This document shows positions 16,295 to 23,991 of a DNA stretch of 30,840 bases, piece after piece. Each line of letters opens with the position of its first letter. Within the stretch, counting starts at the first letter, position 1. The position numbers and the translations under genes were made by a program. The notes under the pieces are model-generated. The model saw only the letters and a program-made list of their open reading frames with translations, searched no databases and had not been told where the DNA came from. The DNA is from Paracoccaceae bacterium. Its GTDB lineage: Bacteria; Pseudomonadota; Alphaproteobacteria; Rhodobacterales; Rhodobacteraceae. Location of the stretch: positions 1 to 30,840 of the forward strand of contig DOOI01000200.1 in NCBI GenBank assembly GCA_003512825.1. The letters are read 5' to 3'.

Positions 16295-17377
16295 ATGACC
16301 ATGAAACTGCTGACGACCGTCGCCGCACTTGCGCTCGCGACCGCCGCTACCGCCGAAGAAGTGCGCGTGTACAACTGGTCCGACTATATCGACGAGGCGC
16401 TCTTGACCAAGTTTGAAGCCGATACCGGCATCAAACTGATCTATGACGTCTTCGACTCGAACGAAGTTCTCGAAACCAAACTTCTCGCAGGTGGCTCAGG
16501 CTACGACATTGTCGTTCCCACAGGCTCTTTCTTGCAACGCCAGATCCAAGCCGGCGCTTTCCAGAAGCTCGACAAATCGAAACTCTCGAACATCGGCAAC
16601 GTCTGGGACGTGGTGTCCTCGCGGACTGATAAATACGACCCCGGCAATGAATATTCGATCAACTACATGTGGGGCACCACAGGGCTTGGCGTGAACCTCG
16701 CCAAAGTCAAAGAAGCGCTGGGCGAAGATGCTCCCATCGACAGCCTCGCGCTGATCTTTGATCCGAAAAATGCGGAAAAACTGGCGGCCTGTGGCATCCA
16801 CATGCTCGATGCGCCCGATGAGGTGATCCCGGCTGCGCTCAAGTTCCTTGGCGAAGACCCCGACAGCTCCGACGCTGCCGTGATCGAAAAAGTCGAACCC
16901 CTGCTGATGGGCGTGCGTCCCTTCATTCAGAAGTTCAACTCGTCCGAGTATATCAACGCGCTTGCCAATGGGGACATCTGCGTTGCCTTCGGTTGGTCCG
17001 GTGACATCCTTCAAGCGCGCGATCGTGCGGCCGAAGCCAATAACGGTGTCGAAATTGCCTATAACGCGCCGTCCGAGGGCGCGCTGATGTGGTTCGACCA
17101 AATGGCCATCCCGGTAGACGCGCCAAACGCCGAAGCCGCCCATAAGTTCCTCGACTTCATCCTGAACGCCGAGAACATGGCCGCAGCGTCCAACTACGTC
17201 TATTACGCCAATGGAAACAAAGCCTCGCAAGAGTTCCTTGCCGAGGATGTCATCGGCGATCCGGCAATCTACCCATCTGAAAAGGCGCTGGAAAACCTCT
17301 ACACCAAGTCACCCTACGACACCAAACTCCAGCGCACCGTCACGCGCCTTTGGACCAAGGTGAAGTCAGGCACCTGA
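16295..17377 (+). CDS. Putrescine-type ABC importer substrate-binding protein (PotF-like)
   Basis: Periplasmic polyamine-binding protein, about 360 residues. The signal peptide MTMKLLTTVAALALATAATA is followed by mature EEVRVYNWSDYIDEALL, the hallmark N-terminus of PotF/PotD proteins (YNWSDYI). YDVFDSNEVLETKLLAGGSGYDIVVPTG, NYMWGTTGLGVN and ICVAFGWSGDILQARDRA are conserved ligand-lobe segments. Later IAYNAPSEGALMWFDQMAIPVDAPN matches PotF strongly. ATG at 16295 was selected because GGGAG lies nine bases upstream; an ATG two codons later is possible, and an upstream extension to 16241 lacks signal-peptide character. First gene of the plus-strand operon, preceded by the shared operator-like motif. 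Putrescine is more likely than spermidine, but affinity cannot be judged. Confidence 0.92.
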   Translation: MTMKLLTTVAALALATAATAEEVRVYNWSDYIDEALLTKFEADTGIKLIYDVFDSNEVLETKLLAGGSGYDIVVPTGSFLQRQIQAGAFQKLDKSKLSNIGNVWDVVSSRTDKYDPGNEYSINYMWGTTGLGVNLAKVKEALGEDAPIDSLALIFDPKNAEKLAACGIHMLDAPDEVIPAALKFLGEDPDSSDAAVIEKVEPLLMGVRPFIQKFNSSEYINALANGDICVAFGWSGDILQARDRAAEANNGVEIAYNAPSEGALMWFDQMAIPVDAPNAEAAHKFLDFILNAENMAAASNYVYYANGNKASQEFLAEDVIGDPAIYPSEKALENLYTKSPYDTKLQRTVTRLWTKVKSGT

Positions 17378-17390
17378 CCTGATGCAATCG

Positions 17391-17414
17391 GCCCGCGCCC
17401 TCGTTGGCGCGGGC
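17391..17414 (+). terminator. Intra-operon hairpin after the PotF-like gene
   Basis: GCCCGCGCC (17391-17399) and GGCGCGGGC (17406-17414) form a perfect nine-base-pair stem with a six-base loop, followed by TTTCTC. It begins 14 bases beyond the binding-protein stop and before the ATPase gene. It looks like a partial terminator or stabiliser that yields more binding protein than ATPase and permeases. Confidence 0.65.
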
Positions 17415-17465
17415 TTTCTCATCAAGAGGGCACAAGACCCTCGTAACCAATGGGGACAATAGACG

Positions 17466-18602
17466 ATGGCCGTGCCCGTTTTCGCGCCTTGGGAAGATCC
17501 AACCCAAAAGCCGCTGATCCAGTTCAAAGGTGTGACAAAACGCTTCGGCGATTTTACCGCCATCGATAACCAAACCCTCGACATCTATACGCGCGAATTC
17601 TTCGCTTTACTCGGCCCCTCCGGCTGCGGCAAAACCACGATGATGCGAATGCTGGCCGGGTTTGAACAGCCCACCGAAGGCCAGATCCTCATCGGCGGCA
17701 TAGATATGAAGGGCGTCCCGCCCAACGAGCGCGAAGTGAACATGATGTTCCAAAGCTATGCGCTCTTCCCGCATCTTTCGGTCTGGGAAAACATCGCCTT
17801 TGGTTTGCGCCGTATGGGCCAACCCAAAGACGAGCTCGAAGCCCGCGTCGAAGAGATGCTGCGCCTCACCCGCCTGACCAAATTCGCCAGACGCAAACCC
17901 CACCAGATTTCGGGGGGCCAACGCCAACGCGTGGCCTTGGCCCGCTCGCTCGCCCGCGCCCCCAAACTCCTCTTGCTGGACGAGCCCTTGGGCGCTCTCG
18001 ACAAGAAATTGCGCGAAGAAACGCAATTTGAACTGATGGATATTCAGGAAAAAACGGGCACCACCTTTGTCATCGTGACCCATGATCAGGAAGAAGCGAT
18101 GACTGTCGCCTCCCGGATCGCAGTCATGGACGAAGGATGCGTCATCCAAGTCGCCACTCCCGCCACGATCTATGAAGCGCCAAACTCCGTTTATGTCGCC
18201 GACTTCATCGGCGACGTGAATATCATCGAAGGTGCCGCCAAACGCGCCGGCACCGGCTACGAGATTACTTGGGCCGAGGGCGAAGCGCCCCTGCACACCC
18301 GAAAGGAAGAAGGCGAGATTGTCGCCATTCCCGAAGGCGGCAAGGCCTATCTGGCGATTCGTCCCGAGAAGGTCGCCATACACGCCGACAAACCCCAAGG
18401 CGTCGCCAATGCCGTGCAAGGCAAGATTATCGACGTGGCCTATCTTGGCAATCTGTCCACCTATCACGTCCGCCTCGCCAACGGCACCATGGTCCGCGCC
18501 CAAACCGCCAACACCCGCCGCCTCGCGCTGCGCCCCTTCACATGGGAAGATACTGTCTGGCTGTCTTGGACCGATACCGCCGCGATCTTGCTGGCCGAAT
18601 AG
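17466..18602 (+). CDS. Putrescine-type ABC importer ATPase (PotG-like)
   Basis: Energy-coupling subunit of the second importer, 378 residues. Walker A GPSGCGKTT is at about 49-57, Q-loop MMFQSYALFPHLSV, signature ISGGQRQR (an I in place of the usual L), Walker B LLLLDEPLGALD and switch histidine VTHDQEEA. A C-terminal TOBE-type region follows, with YLAIRPEKVAIH and VAYLGNLSTYHVRLANG. The N-terminal extension of about 20 residues before IQFKGVTKRFGDF is common in PotG. It lies between the binding protein and two permeases on one strand. Confidence 0.92.
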   Translation: MAVPVFAPWEDPTQKPLIQFKGVTKRFGDFTAIDNQTLDIYTREFFALLGPSGCGKTTMMRMLAGFEQPTEGQILIGGIDMKGVPPNEREVNMMFQSYALFPHLSVWENIAFGLRRMGQPKDELEARVEEMLRLTRLTKFARRKPHQISGGQRQRVALARSLARAPKLLLLDEPLGALDKKLREETQFELMDIQEKTGTTFVIVTHDQEEAMTVASRIAVMDEGCVIQVATPATIYEAPNSVYVADFIGDVNIIEGAAKRAGTGYEITWAEGEAPLHTRKEEGEIVAIPEGGKAYLAIRPEKVAIHADKPQGVANAVQGKIIDVAYLGNLSTYHVRLANGTMVRAQTANTRRLALRPFTWEDTVWLSWTDTAAILLAE

Positions 18603-18615
18603 GGGGGAGCGTCTC

Positions 18616-19506
18616 ATGCGGAAATTCGCCCTTGTCTCAGTGCCCTATTTTTGGCTCCTGATCCTCTTTTTGGTGCCGTTCCTGATCGTGCTGAAAATCA
18701 GCCTGTCTGACACGGCTCTGGCGATCCCGCCCTATACGCCGACCCTCGATCTGGCCGAAGGCTGGGCCGGGATCAAAGCCTTCTTTGCCGGGCTTGATTT
18801 CGAAAATTTCACCTTCCTCACCGAAGATCCGCTGTATTGGAAAGCGTATTTCTCCTCGCTGCAAATCGCGACGATCTCCACCACGCTGGCGCTCCTTGTC
18901 GGTTTTCCCATTGCATATGGCATGGCTCAAGCGCCCGATGAATGGCGCACCACGCTGATGATGCTGGTGATCTTGCCGTTCTGGACATCCTTTCTCATTC
19001 GCGTCTACGCATGGATCGGCATTCTCTCGACCGAGGGATTTCTCAATCAGTTCCTGATCTGGATCGGGGTGATTGATACGCCCTTGATCATCATGAACAC
19101 TAAAATCGCCGTCTATATCGGCATCGTGTATACCTATCTGCCGTTCATGATCCTGCCGATCTATGCCGCTTTGGAAAAACTCGACAACTCGCTCCTTGAA
19201 GCAGCCGAAGATCTTGGCTGCACCCGCACGCGGGCCTTCTGGCTGCTCACCGTTCCCCTCTCCAGACCGGGGATTATCGCGGGATGCTTCCTCGTCTTTA
19301 TTCCCGCCTTGGGCGAATTTGTGATCCCCTCGCTCTTGGGCGGCTCCGAGACGCTGATGATAGGCAAGATCCTTTGGGAGGAGTTTTTCAACAACCGCGA
19401 CTGGCCCGTAGCCTCGGCCGTGGCTGTGGTGCTGCTGGCAATCTTGATCATTCCAATCATCCTGTTCCAACGGAACGAACAAAAACAGCGCGAGGCCGGG
19501 AAATGA
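18616..19506 (+). CDS. Putrescine-type ABC importer permease (PotH-like)
   Basis: Inner-membrane permease, 296 residues, the usual PotH length. The first helix is SVPYFWLLILFLVPFLIVLKISL. The core has TLMMLVILPFWTSFLIRVYAWIGIL and the EAA loop NSLLEAAEDLGCTRTRAFWLLTVPLSRPGIIAG. The start ATG at 18616 has GGGGGGAG seven bases upstream, 13 bp after the ATPase stop. An upstream in-frame stretch reaching back to 18232 is a shadow of the ATPase gene. It is followed by the second TGCA palindrome array before the partner permease. Confidence 0.92.
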   Translation: MRKFALVSVPYFWLLILFLVPFLIVLKISLSDTALAIPPYTPTLDLAEGWAGIKAFFAGLDFENFTFLTEDPLYWKAYFSSLQIATISTTLALLVGFPIAYGMAQAPDEWRTTLMMLVILPFWTSFLIRVYAWIGILSTEGFLNQFLIWIGVIDTPLIIMNTKIAVYIGIVYTYLPFMILPIYAALEKLDNSLLEAAEDLGCTRTRAFWLLTVPLSRPGIIAGCFLVFIPALGEFVIPSLLGGSETLMIGKILWEEFFNNRDWPVASAVAVVLLAILIIPIILFQRNEQKQREAGK

Positions 19507-19525
19507 CCCAACCGTCCCTCCCCCC

Positions 19526-19590
19526 CGGAATTTTGCAAAATTCCGCCAGCGTTTCTTGCAAGAAACGCGAAAATCCCTTGCAAGGGATTT
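19526..19590. repeat. Triple TGCA-centred palindrome array, copy 2
   Basis: Three perfect 20-bp palindromes: 19526-19545 (half-site GGAATTTTG), 19549-19568 (half-site GTTTCTTG) and 19571-19590 (half-site AATCCCTTG). All are centred on TGCA, with centres at 19535.5, 19558.5 and 19580.5, that is 23 and 22 bp apart. The array starts 20 bp after the PotH-like stop codon, inside the operon, and fills most of the 112-bp gap before the next permease. The half-sites vary while internal symmetry is perfect, which implies selection on the symmetry. Same architecture as 6457-6521. Confidence 0.9.
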
Positions 19591-19618
19591 CGCCCCTCGT
19601 GGCACGAAAGGCGCGCGC

Positions 19619-20440
19619 ATGAGACGGTTCACTTGGTTCAACGCCACCTCGCTCACCCTGGGCTTTGCCTTCCTTTACATGCCCATGGTCATCTTGGTGA
19701 TCTATTCGTTCAACGAATCCAAACTCGTAACCGTCTGGGCTGGGTTTTCCACCAAATGGTATGGGGAGTTGATGCAAAACCAAGCCTTCCTCGATGCCGC
19801 TTGGGTCACGCTCAAAGTTGGCGTTGCCGCCTCCACTCTCGCCACCGTGCTGGGCACCATGGCGGCCCTCGTGCTGGTTCGCGCCGGGCGGTTTCCCGGC
19901 CGCACCCTGTTTTCCGGCATGATCTACGCCCCCCTTGTGATGCCCGAAGTCATCACAGGCCTCTCACTGCTTCTCCTCTTCATTTCCCTTGGCGTCGATC
20001 GCGGTGTCTTTACCATCATCCTCGCCCATACCACCTTCGCGATGTGCTATGTTTCTGTCGTGGTCTCCTCCCGCCTTGTCACCTTCGATCAATCCCTCGA
20101 AGAAGCGGCGCTGGATTTGGGGTGCTCTGCCTTCACAGCCTTCCGTCTGGTCACTCTGCCAATCATCGCCCCCGCTGTGGTGTCAGGCTGGCTCCTTGCC
20201 TTTACGCTCTCGCTGGATGATCTCGTCATCGCCTCGTTTACCGCAGGCCCCTCTGCGACAACCTTGCCGATCAAGATCTTCTCCGCCGTCCGCCTCGGCG
20301 TCTCGCCAGAAATCAACGCGCTTTGTACGCTCATGATCGCCATCGTCGCAATTGGGGTCATCGGCACTTCCATCGGCACCAAACGCGCCGCCCTTCGCCA
20401 AAAACGCGACGAGCAAGCCGCCGCCCGCGCCACTGGTTAA
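19619..20440 (+). CDS. Putrescine-type ABC importer permease (PotI-like)
   Basis: Partner inner-membrane permease, 273 residues. The first helix is TLGFAFLYMPMVILVIYSFN, followed by ESKLVTVWAGFSTKWYGELM, a segment typical of PotI/PotC. APLVMPEVITGLSLLLLFISLG marks the central helices, and the EAA loop is QSLEEAALDLGCSAFTAFRLVTLPIIAPAVVSG. TLSLDDLVIASFTAGPSATTLP is also typical. The start is ATG at 19619, preceded by AAAGG seven bases upstream. The longer frame from 19556 would translate the palindrome array and is rejected. It ends 4 bp before the oxidase gene. Confidence 0.92.
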   Translation: MRRFTWFNATSLTLGFAFLYMPMVILVIYSFNESKLVTVWAGFSTKWYGELMQNQAFLDAAWVTLKVGVAASTLATVLGTMAALVLVRAGRFPGRTLFSGMIYAPLVMPEVITGLSLLLLFISLGVDRGVFTIILAHTTFAMCYVSVVVSSRLVTFDQSLEEAALDLGCSAFTAFRLVTLPIIAPAVVSGWLLAFTLSLDDLVIASFTAGPSATTLPIKIFSAVRLGVSPEINALCTLMIAIVAIGVIGTSIGTKRAALRQKRDEQAAARATG

Positions 20441-20444
20441 GGCG

Positions 20445-21776
20445 ATGCGCCGTCTCTTTGGTGCTCATGCCTACGGCCCCGGTCCTGCCGCGCAATGCGG
20501 CTGGTCTGCCGATATTCCCGACGCCGCACTTGATGGCCCCGCCCTGCCGGGCTCTGCCACCACCGATGTCGCGATCATTGGCGCGGGCTACACCGGGCTC
20601 ACCGCGGCCCTTCATCTCGCCCGCGCGGGTGTCCCTGTCACTGTGCTCGACGAGCATTTCCCCGGCCATGGTGCTTCCGGCCGCAATGGCGGGTTTTGCT
20701 GCTTGGGGGGCTCCCATCTTTCTTCGCAGGAAATCGCTACAAAATACGGTGCCTCCGCGCTGGCCGAATGGCGCCTCACAGAGCGTGCAGCCATCGATAC
20801 CGTGCAGGCCTTCCTCACCGATCACGCCGTTGACGCTCAAACGCATTCGAACGGCGAAACCATTCTCGCCCATTCGCCGCGCGCCTTTCGCGACCTGATT
20901 ACGCTCTCCGCCGAAGTTGAAGCCGAGCGTGGCTTACGTGCCGCGCTTCATACGCCGCAAGACCTCAGCGACCTTGGCATGTCCGGCCCTTGGCATGGCG
21001 GGCTTACCATCCCCTTGGGCTTTGGCCTCCATCCAAGGCGCTATCTCAAGGGCCTGCGCGACGCCGCCCTCGCCGCAGGCGCGCAGATTTACGCGCATAG
21101 TCCGGTCACGGCTCTCACCCCCGGTGCACCACACCGCCTGACCACGCCACACGGCACGCTCTCTGCCCGCCGCCTTTTGGTCGCCACCAATGGCTACTCG
21201 TCCGAAAACCTCCCCCCTTGGCTCGGCGCACGCTTCATGCCTGCACAGTCAAACGTGCTGATGACCCGCCCAATCACCCCGGACGAACAAGCCGAGGCAG
21301 GCTGGACATCGGCGCAAATGGCTTATGACAGCCGCAATCTCCTGCATTATTTCCGCCTGCTCCCCGATGGCCGCTTCCTGTTTGGCATGCGCGGCGGCCT
21401 CCTGTCGTCGCGCCGCGCCGATGAGGCAATGCACAAAGCCACCCGACATCATTTCGACCGCCTCTTTCCCGCATGGTCCCATGTCGAAAGCCCATGGAAC
21501 TGGTCTGGCATGGTCTCACTCGCCGCACATGGATTGCCCTTTGCTGGCGCAATCCCTGACCTCCCCAATGCTTGGGCCGCATTAAGCTTTCACGGCAACG
21601 GGGTCGCCATGGGTAGTTTTGCCGGCGCATTGCTTGCACAGCTCATCAAAGGGGAAACGCCCGCACTTTACCCTTCGGTCATGCGCGTGCCGCCGCCGCG
21701 TATCCCGCTGGGCCGCTTTCGCCGCCTCGCCATGCCTTTTGCATACGCCGCACGCGGCCTCGCGGACTTGCGTTAA
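20445..21776 (+). CDS. FAD-dependent amine oxidase, PuuB-like (DAO family)
   Basis: Flavoprotein oxidase of the D-amino-acid-oxidase superfamily, 443 residues. The Rossmann FAD motif is IIGAGYTGLTAALHLARAG (about 44-62), followed by the acidic VLDEH, and GASGRNGGFCCLG matches the conserved GASGRNGG loop of gamma-glutamylputrescine oxidase (PuuB). LRALHTPQ-like and YLKGLRDAALAAGAQIYAHSP segments fit the substrate/FAD domain. SFHGNGVAMGSFAGALLAQLI is the C-terminal FAD-binding stretch. It starts 4 bp after the last permease and is co-transcribed with the putrescine-type importer, suggesting oxidation of an imported amine or its gamma-glutamyl derivative. No PuuA ligase is visible, so a free amine may be the substrate. 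Confidence 0.85.
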   Translation: MRRLFGAHAYGPGPAAQCGWSADIPDAALDGPALPGSATTDVAIIGAGYTGLTAALHLARAGVPVTVLDEHFPGHGASGRNGGFCCLGGSHLSSQEIATKYGASALAEWRLTERAAIDTVQAFLTDHAVDAQTHSNGETILAHSPRAFRDLITLSAEVEAERGLRAALHTPQDLSDLGMSGPWHGGLTIPLGFGLHPRRYLKGLRDAALAAGAQIYAHSPVTALTPGAPHRLTTPHGTLSARRLLVATNGYSSENLPPWLGARFMPAQSNVLMTRPITPDEQAEAGWTSAQMAYDSRNLLHYFRLLPDGRFLFGMRGGLLSSRRADEAMHKATRHHFDRLFPAWSHVESPWNWSGMVSLAAHGLPFAGAIPDLPNAWAALSFHGNGVAMGSFAGALLAQLIKGETPALYPSVMRVPPPRIPLGRFRRLAMPFAYAARGLADLR

Positions 21777-22696
21777 CCTTGCGGCGTCATCCCTTGGCGG
21801 CTCTTTTCGCGCTTCAGCCCCAAAGCATGTTCGCGCCAAATAATCAGCACCCCTGCCAAGATCACAATCGCTCCACCCAACAGCGTGCGAAGCGTCGGCA
21901 CCTCGTCAAAGATGAAATAGCCAATCAAGACAGCAAACAGCATTGAAGAATAATCAAACGGAGCCACGACGCTGGCATCCGCATGCCGATAAGCCGAGGT
22001 CAGAAATATCTGCCCCAGCCCACCCAAAAGCCCGGCCATGATCAACAAAGCAGCCTCAAATGCGGTCGGCACAACCCAACCAAAGGGCAGCGTCGCCAGC
22101 CCCAAAAGGCTTGCCGTTGCCGAGAAATAAAACACGATTGCCGAGGTCTGCTCCACCTTCACCATCTGTCGCACATGAATCGCCGCAAGCGACGCAAAAA
22201 CCGCCGCGATCAAGACCAAAATCGCACCAATCGCCTCGCCCTGCATCACTGCGCCACTTTCCAATAACGTCAGTTTCGGCGCGAGAATGATCAACACACC
22301 CGTAAGCCCCAACGCTACGGCGCCCAATCGGAACGCCCGCACATCTTCGCCTAGGAACATCGCCGCGAAAATCACCACCAATAATGGTGTCGCATAGCCG
22401 ATGGCAGTCACATCAGGCAGCGGCAAAAACCCCAGCGCCGAAAAGCCGAAACCCATGGCGCAGGTGCCAATCAATCCGCGCCAGAAGTGGGCCATCCGAG
22501 ACTGCACCCGCAATCCGGTCGACAAGTCGCCACGCCACCAAAGCCAGCCAAGGATCACTGGAATAGCAAAGAACGAGCGGAAAAAGACGGCCTCACCGGG
22601 CGGCACCTCTGCAGAGGTGGCCTTGATCATTGCCGACATGCAGATAAACACCAAGACCGATCCGATCTTGAACGCGATGCCCTTGACCGGGTCCAT
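21773..22696 (-). CDS. EamA/DMT-family membrane transporter
   Basis: Drug/metabolite transporter of the EamA (RhaT-like) family, 307 residues, with about ten membrane segments arranged as two EamA repeats (about 5-140 and 150-290). Examples are IGSVLVFICMSAMIKA at the start, ATPLLVVIFAAMFLGED closing repeat one, and FDYSSMLFAVLIGYFIFDEVPTLRTLLGGAIVILAG closing repeat two. The start ATG at 22694-22696 has GGGAGG six bases upstream; extension to 22756 has no family support. It converges on the oxidase, the two stop codons sharing TTAA. Substrate unknown; members export amino acids and other small metabolites. Confidence 0.88.
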   Translation of the reverse strand: MDPVKGIAFKIGSVLVFICMSAMIKATSAEVPPGEAVFFRSFFAIPVILGWLWWRGDLSTGLRVQSRMAHFWRGLIGTCAMGFGFSALGFLPLPDVTAIGYATPLLVVIFAAMFLGEDVRAFRLGAVALGLTGVLIILAPKLTLLESGAVMQGEAIGAILVLIAAVFASLAAIHVRQMVKVEQTSAIVFYFSATASLLGLATLPFGWVVPTAFEAALLIMAGLLGGLGQIFLTSAYRHADASVVAPFDYSSMLFAVLIGYFIFDEVPTLRTLLGGAIVILAGVLIIWREHALGLKREKSRQGMTPQG

Positions 22697-22847
22697 ACGC
22701 ACCTCCCTGTTTCTTGACCCGATGCTCACGCTTGCCCGCAGAAAGGTCAACGGCATGACGGCTATGCGCTGTCGTCAAATCGTCTGCGCCAAACCCCGAA
22801 AACTGTTCGGTAAACGGTAAAGAAGGCCCTATGCCTACGGCCGTTGC

Positions 22848-22907
22848 GGTTAACGCATTTCGCCCGCCAACGTCATGACGCCAACCAGACGTCACCCATA
22901 CGTAAAA
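22848..22907. repeat. Dispersed intergenic element with 11-bp iterations, copy B
   Basis: GGTTAACGC, the palindrome CGTCATGACG (22871-22880), two 11-mers TGACGCCAACC (22876-22886) and AGACGTCACCC (22887-22897), then CATACGT (22897-22903) and an A-run occur in the same order as in 6549-6625. It lies about 150 bp upstream of the EamA gene and beyond the end of the export permease gene. The 333-bp gap 22697-23029 otherwise holds only the hairpin at 22995-23018; I see no gene in it. Confidence 0.65.
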
Positions 22908-22994
22908 CAGACCCGTTTTTCGCCAAAATGCCCAAGGGTTAATACCGAAACGGAATAGCCGCTGTTAGCAAAGCACGGGTGCGCCTATTGCAAT

Positions 22995-23018
22995 GCGGCG
23001 CCAACAAAATAGCGCCGC
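22995..23018 (-). terminator. Hairpin after the polysaccharide export permease gene
   Basis: GCGGCGC (22995-23001) pairs with GCGCCGC (23012-23018) around a ten-base loop, 11 bases past the permease stop codon on the minus strand. The T-rich stretch is in the loop rather than after the stem, so it is only a moderate terminator candidate. Confidence 0.45.
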
Positions 23019-23029
23019 CAAGGTTCAGA

Positions 23030-23851
23030 TCACCGCCGCGCGCCCCAAGACAGCGACGCCGCCCGACGCGTGTAAAACTCACCCAATAGCCCGATCACCA
23101 GAAAAATAATTCCCATGTAGATCGCATACATCACCGACGAATACCGGGGCTCATAATTGAGAAACACAAACCCACGGCTTTGATCGATAATATGGAAAAG
23201 CGGGTTCCAATCGAACATGTCGCGCATATAGCCCGGCAGCGTATTGGCCACGAACATCTTGCCTGACGCGATCATGTTTGCCCGCTGATACACCGTCGAC
23301 AACACCCCCACCGCGCCGGGGTTCCATGGCTTGAGCGCCAGAAAAACCATCCCCAACGCCAGCCCGGTAAACCACGCAACAAGCAGCATCCCAAACGCTG
23401 CAACGGGCTGTTCAATCTCGAAAGGCACGATGGTGTAATAGACAAACAAAATCGCAAACAGCGATAAAACCTGAATATAAAGGGCTCCGAACGCCGCCGA
23501 GAGGATGGCCACAATCGTATTCATCGGCGCGTGCTGCATCATCGGGCTTGACGGGCCCTCCGCTCCGGCAACCGCGCCCAAGGTCTTCGCATGCGTCATG
23601 TACAAAAACACGCCCGACATGATGTAGAGCAGGAAATCCCCGCGAATGGCTGTGCGGCGCAGGCCCAAAAGGTCGAACATGATGTAGAAGGCCAGCACAA
23701 AAATGATGGCCTGCATCATGTTGGTCAAAATCGACATCAACGCATTTCCATGCGACTTTCGCACGGATCGCACCACCCCGTGGTAGACCAATTCAAACAG
23801 CGTAAACGCTGAGGCCAGAAAATTGCGGTTGGTGGAACGTGTTTGAAACAT
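23030..23851 (-). CDS. Polysaccharide export ABC permease (KpsM/Wzm-like, ABC-2 type)
   Basis: Inner-membrane channel subunit of an ABC-2 exporter for capsule or O-antigen-type polysaccharide, 273 residues with about six membrane segments (for example MMQAIIFVLAFYIMFDLLGL and IMSGVFLYMTHAKTLGAVAGAEG). The C-terminal half has the family segment LPGYMRDMFDWNPLFHIIDQSRGFVFLNY, matching the NPL-H-I-xxxR pattern of KpsM/Wzm proteins. The ATG start is at 23849-23851. No KpsT/Wzt ATPase gene lies next to it in this window, so the partner must be elsewhere. It diverges from cysQ-kdsB, consistent with a KDO-linked capsule locus. Confidence 0.85.
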   Translation of the reverse strand: MFQTRSTNRNFLASAFTLFELVYHGVVRSVRKSHGNALMSILTNMMQAIIFVLAFYIMFDLLGLRRTAIRGDFLLYIMSGVFLYMTHAKTLGAVAGAEGPSSPMMQHAPMNTIVAILSAAFGALYIQVLSLFAILFVYYTIVPFEIEQPVAAFGMLLVAWFTGLALGMVFLALKPWNPGAVGVLSTVYQRANMIASGKMFVANTLPGYMRDMFDWNPLFHIIDQSRGFVFLNYEPRYSSVMYAIYMGIIFLVIGLLGEFYTRRAASLSWGARR

Positions 23852-23991
23852 GACTACTCACGGCCCAATTGGTTTGAGCAATTTGAGGAATGGAAACTTG
23901 CCGAACTTCCTGACGCGCATCATAAGAGGCCTGACGAAAGGGATCAACGCTGCGTTGTTCCCGGATGAACACGATAACAGGAGTGCGGCAT

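Noticed and set aside
19556-19618. N-terminal extension of the PotI-like permease
   Set aside because: The in-frame ATG at 19556 would translate the palindrome array; the ATG at 19619 gives the family-typical N-terminus.
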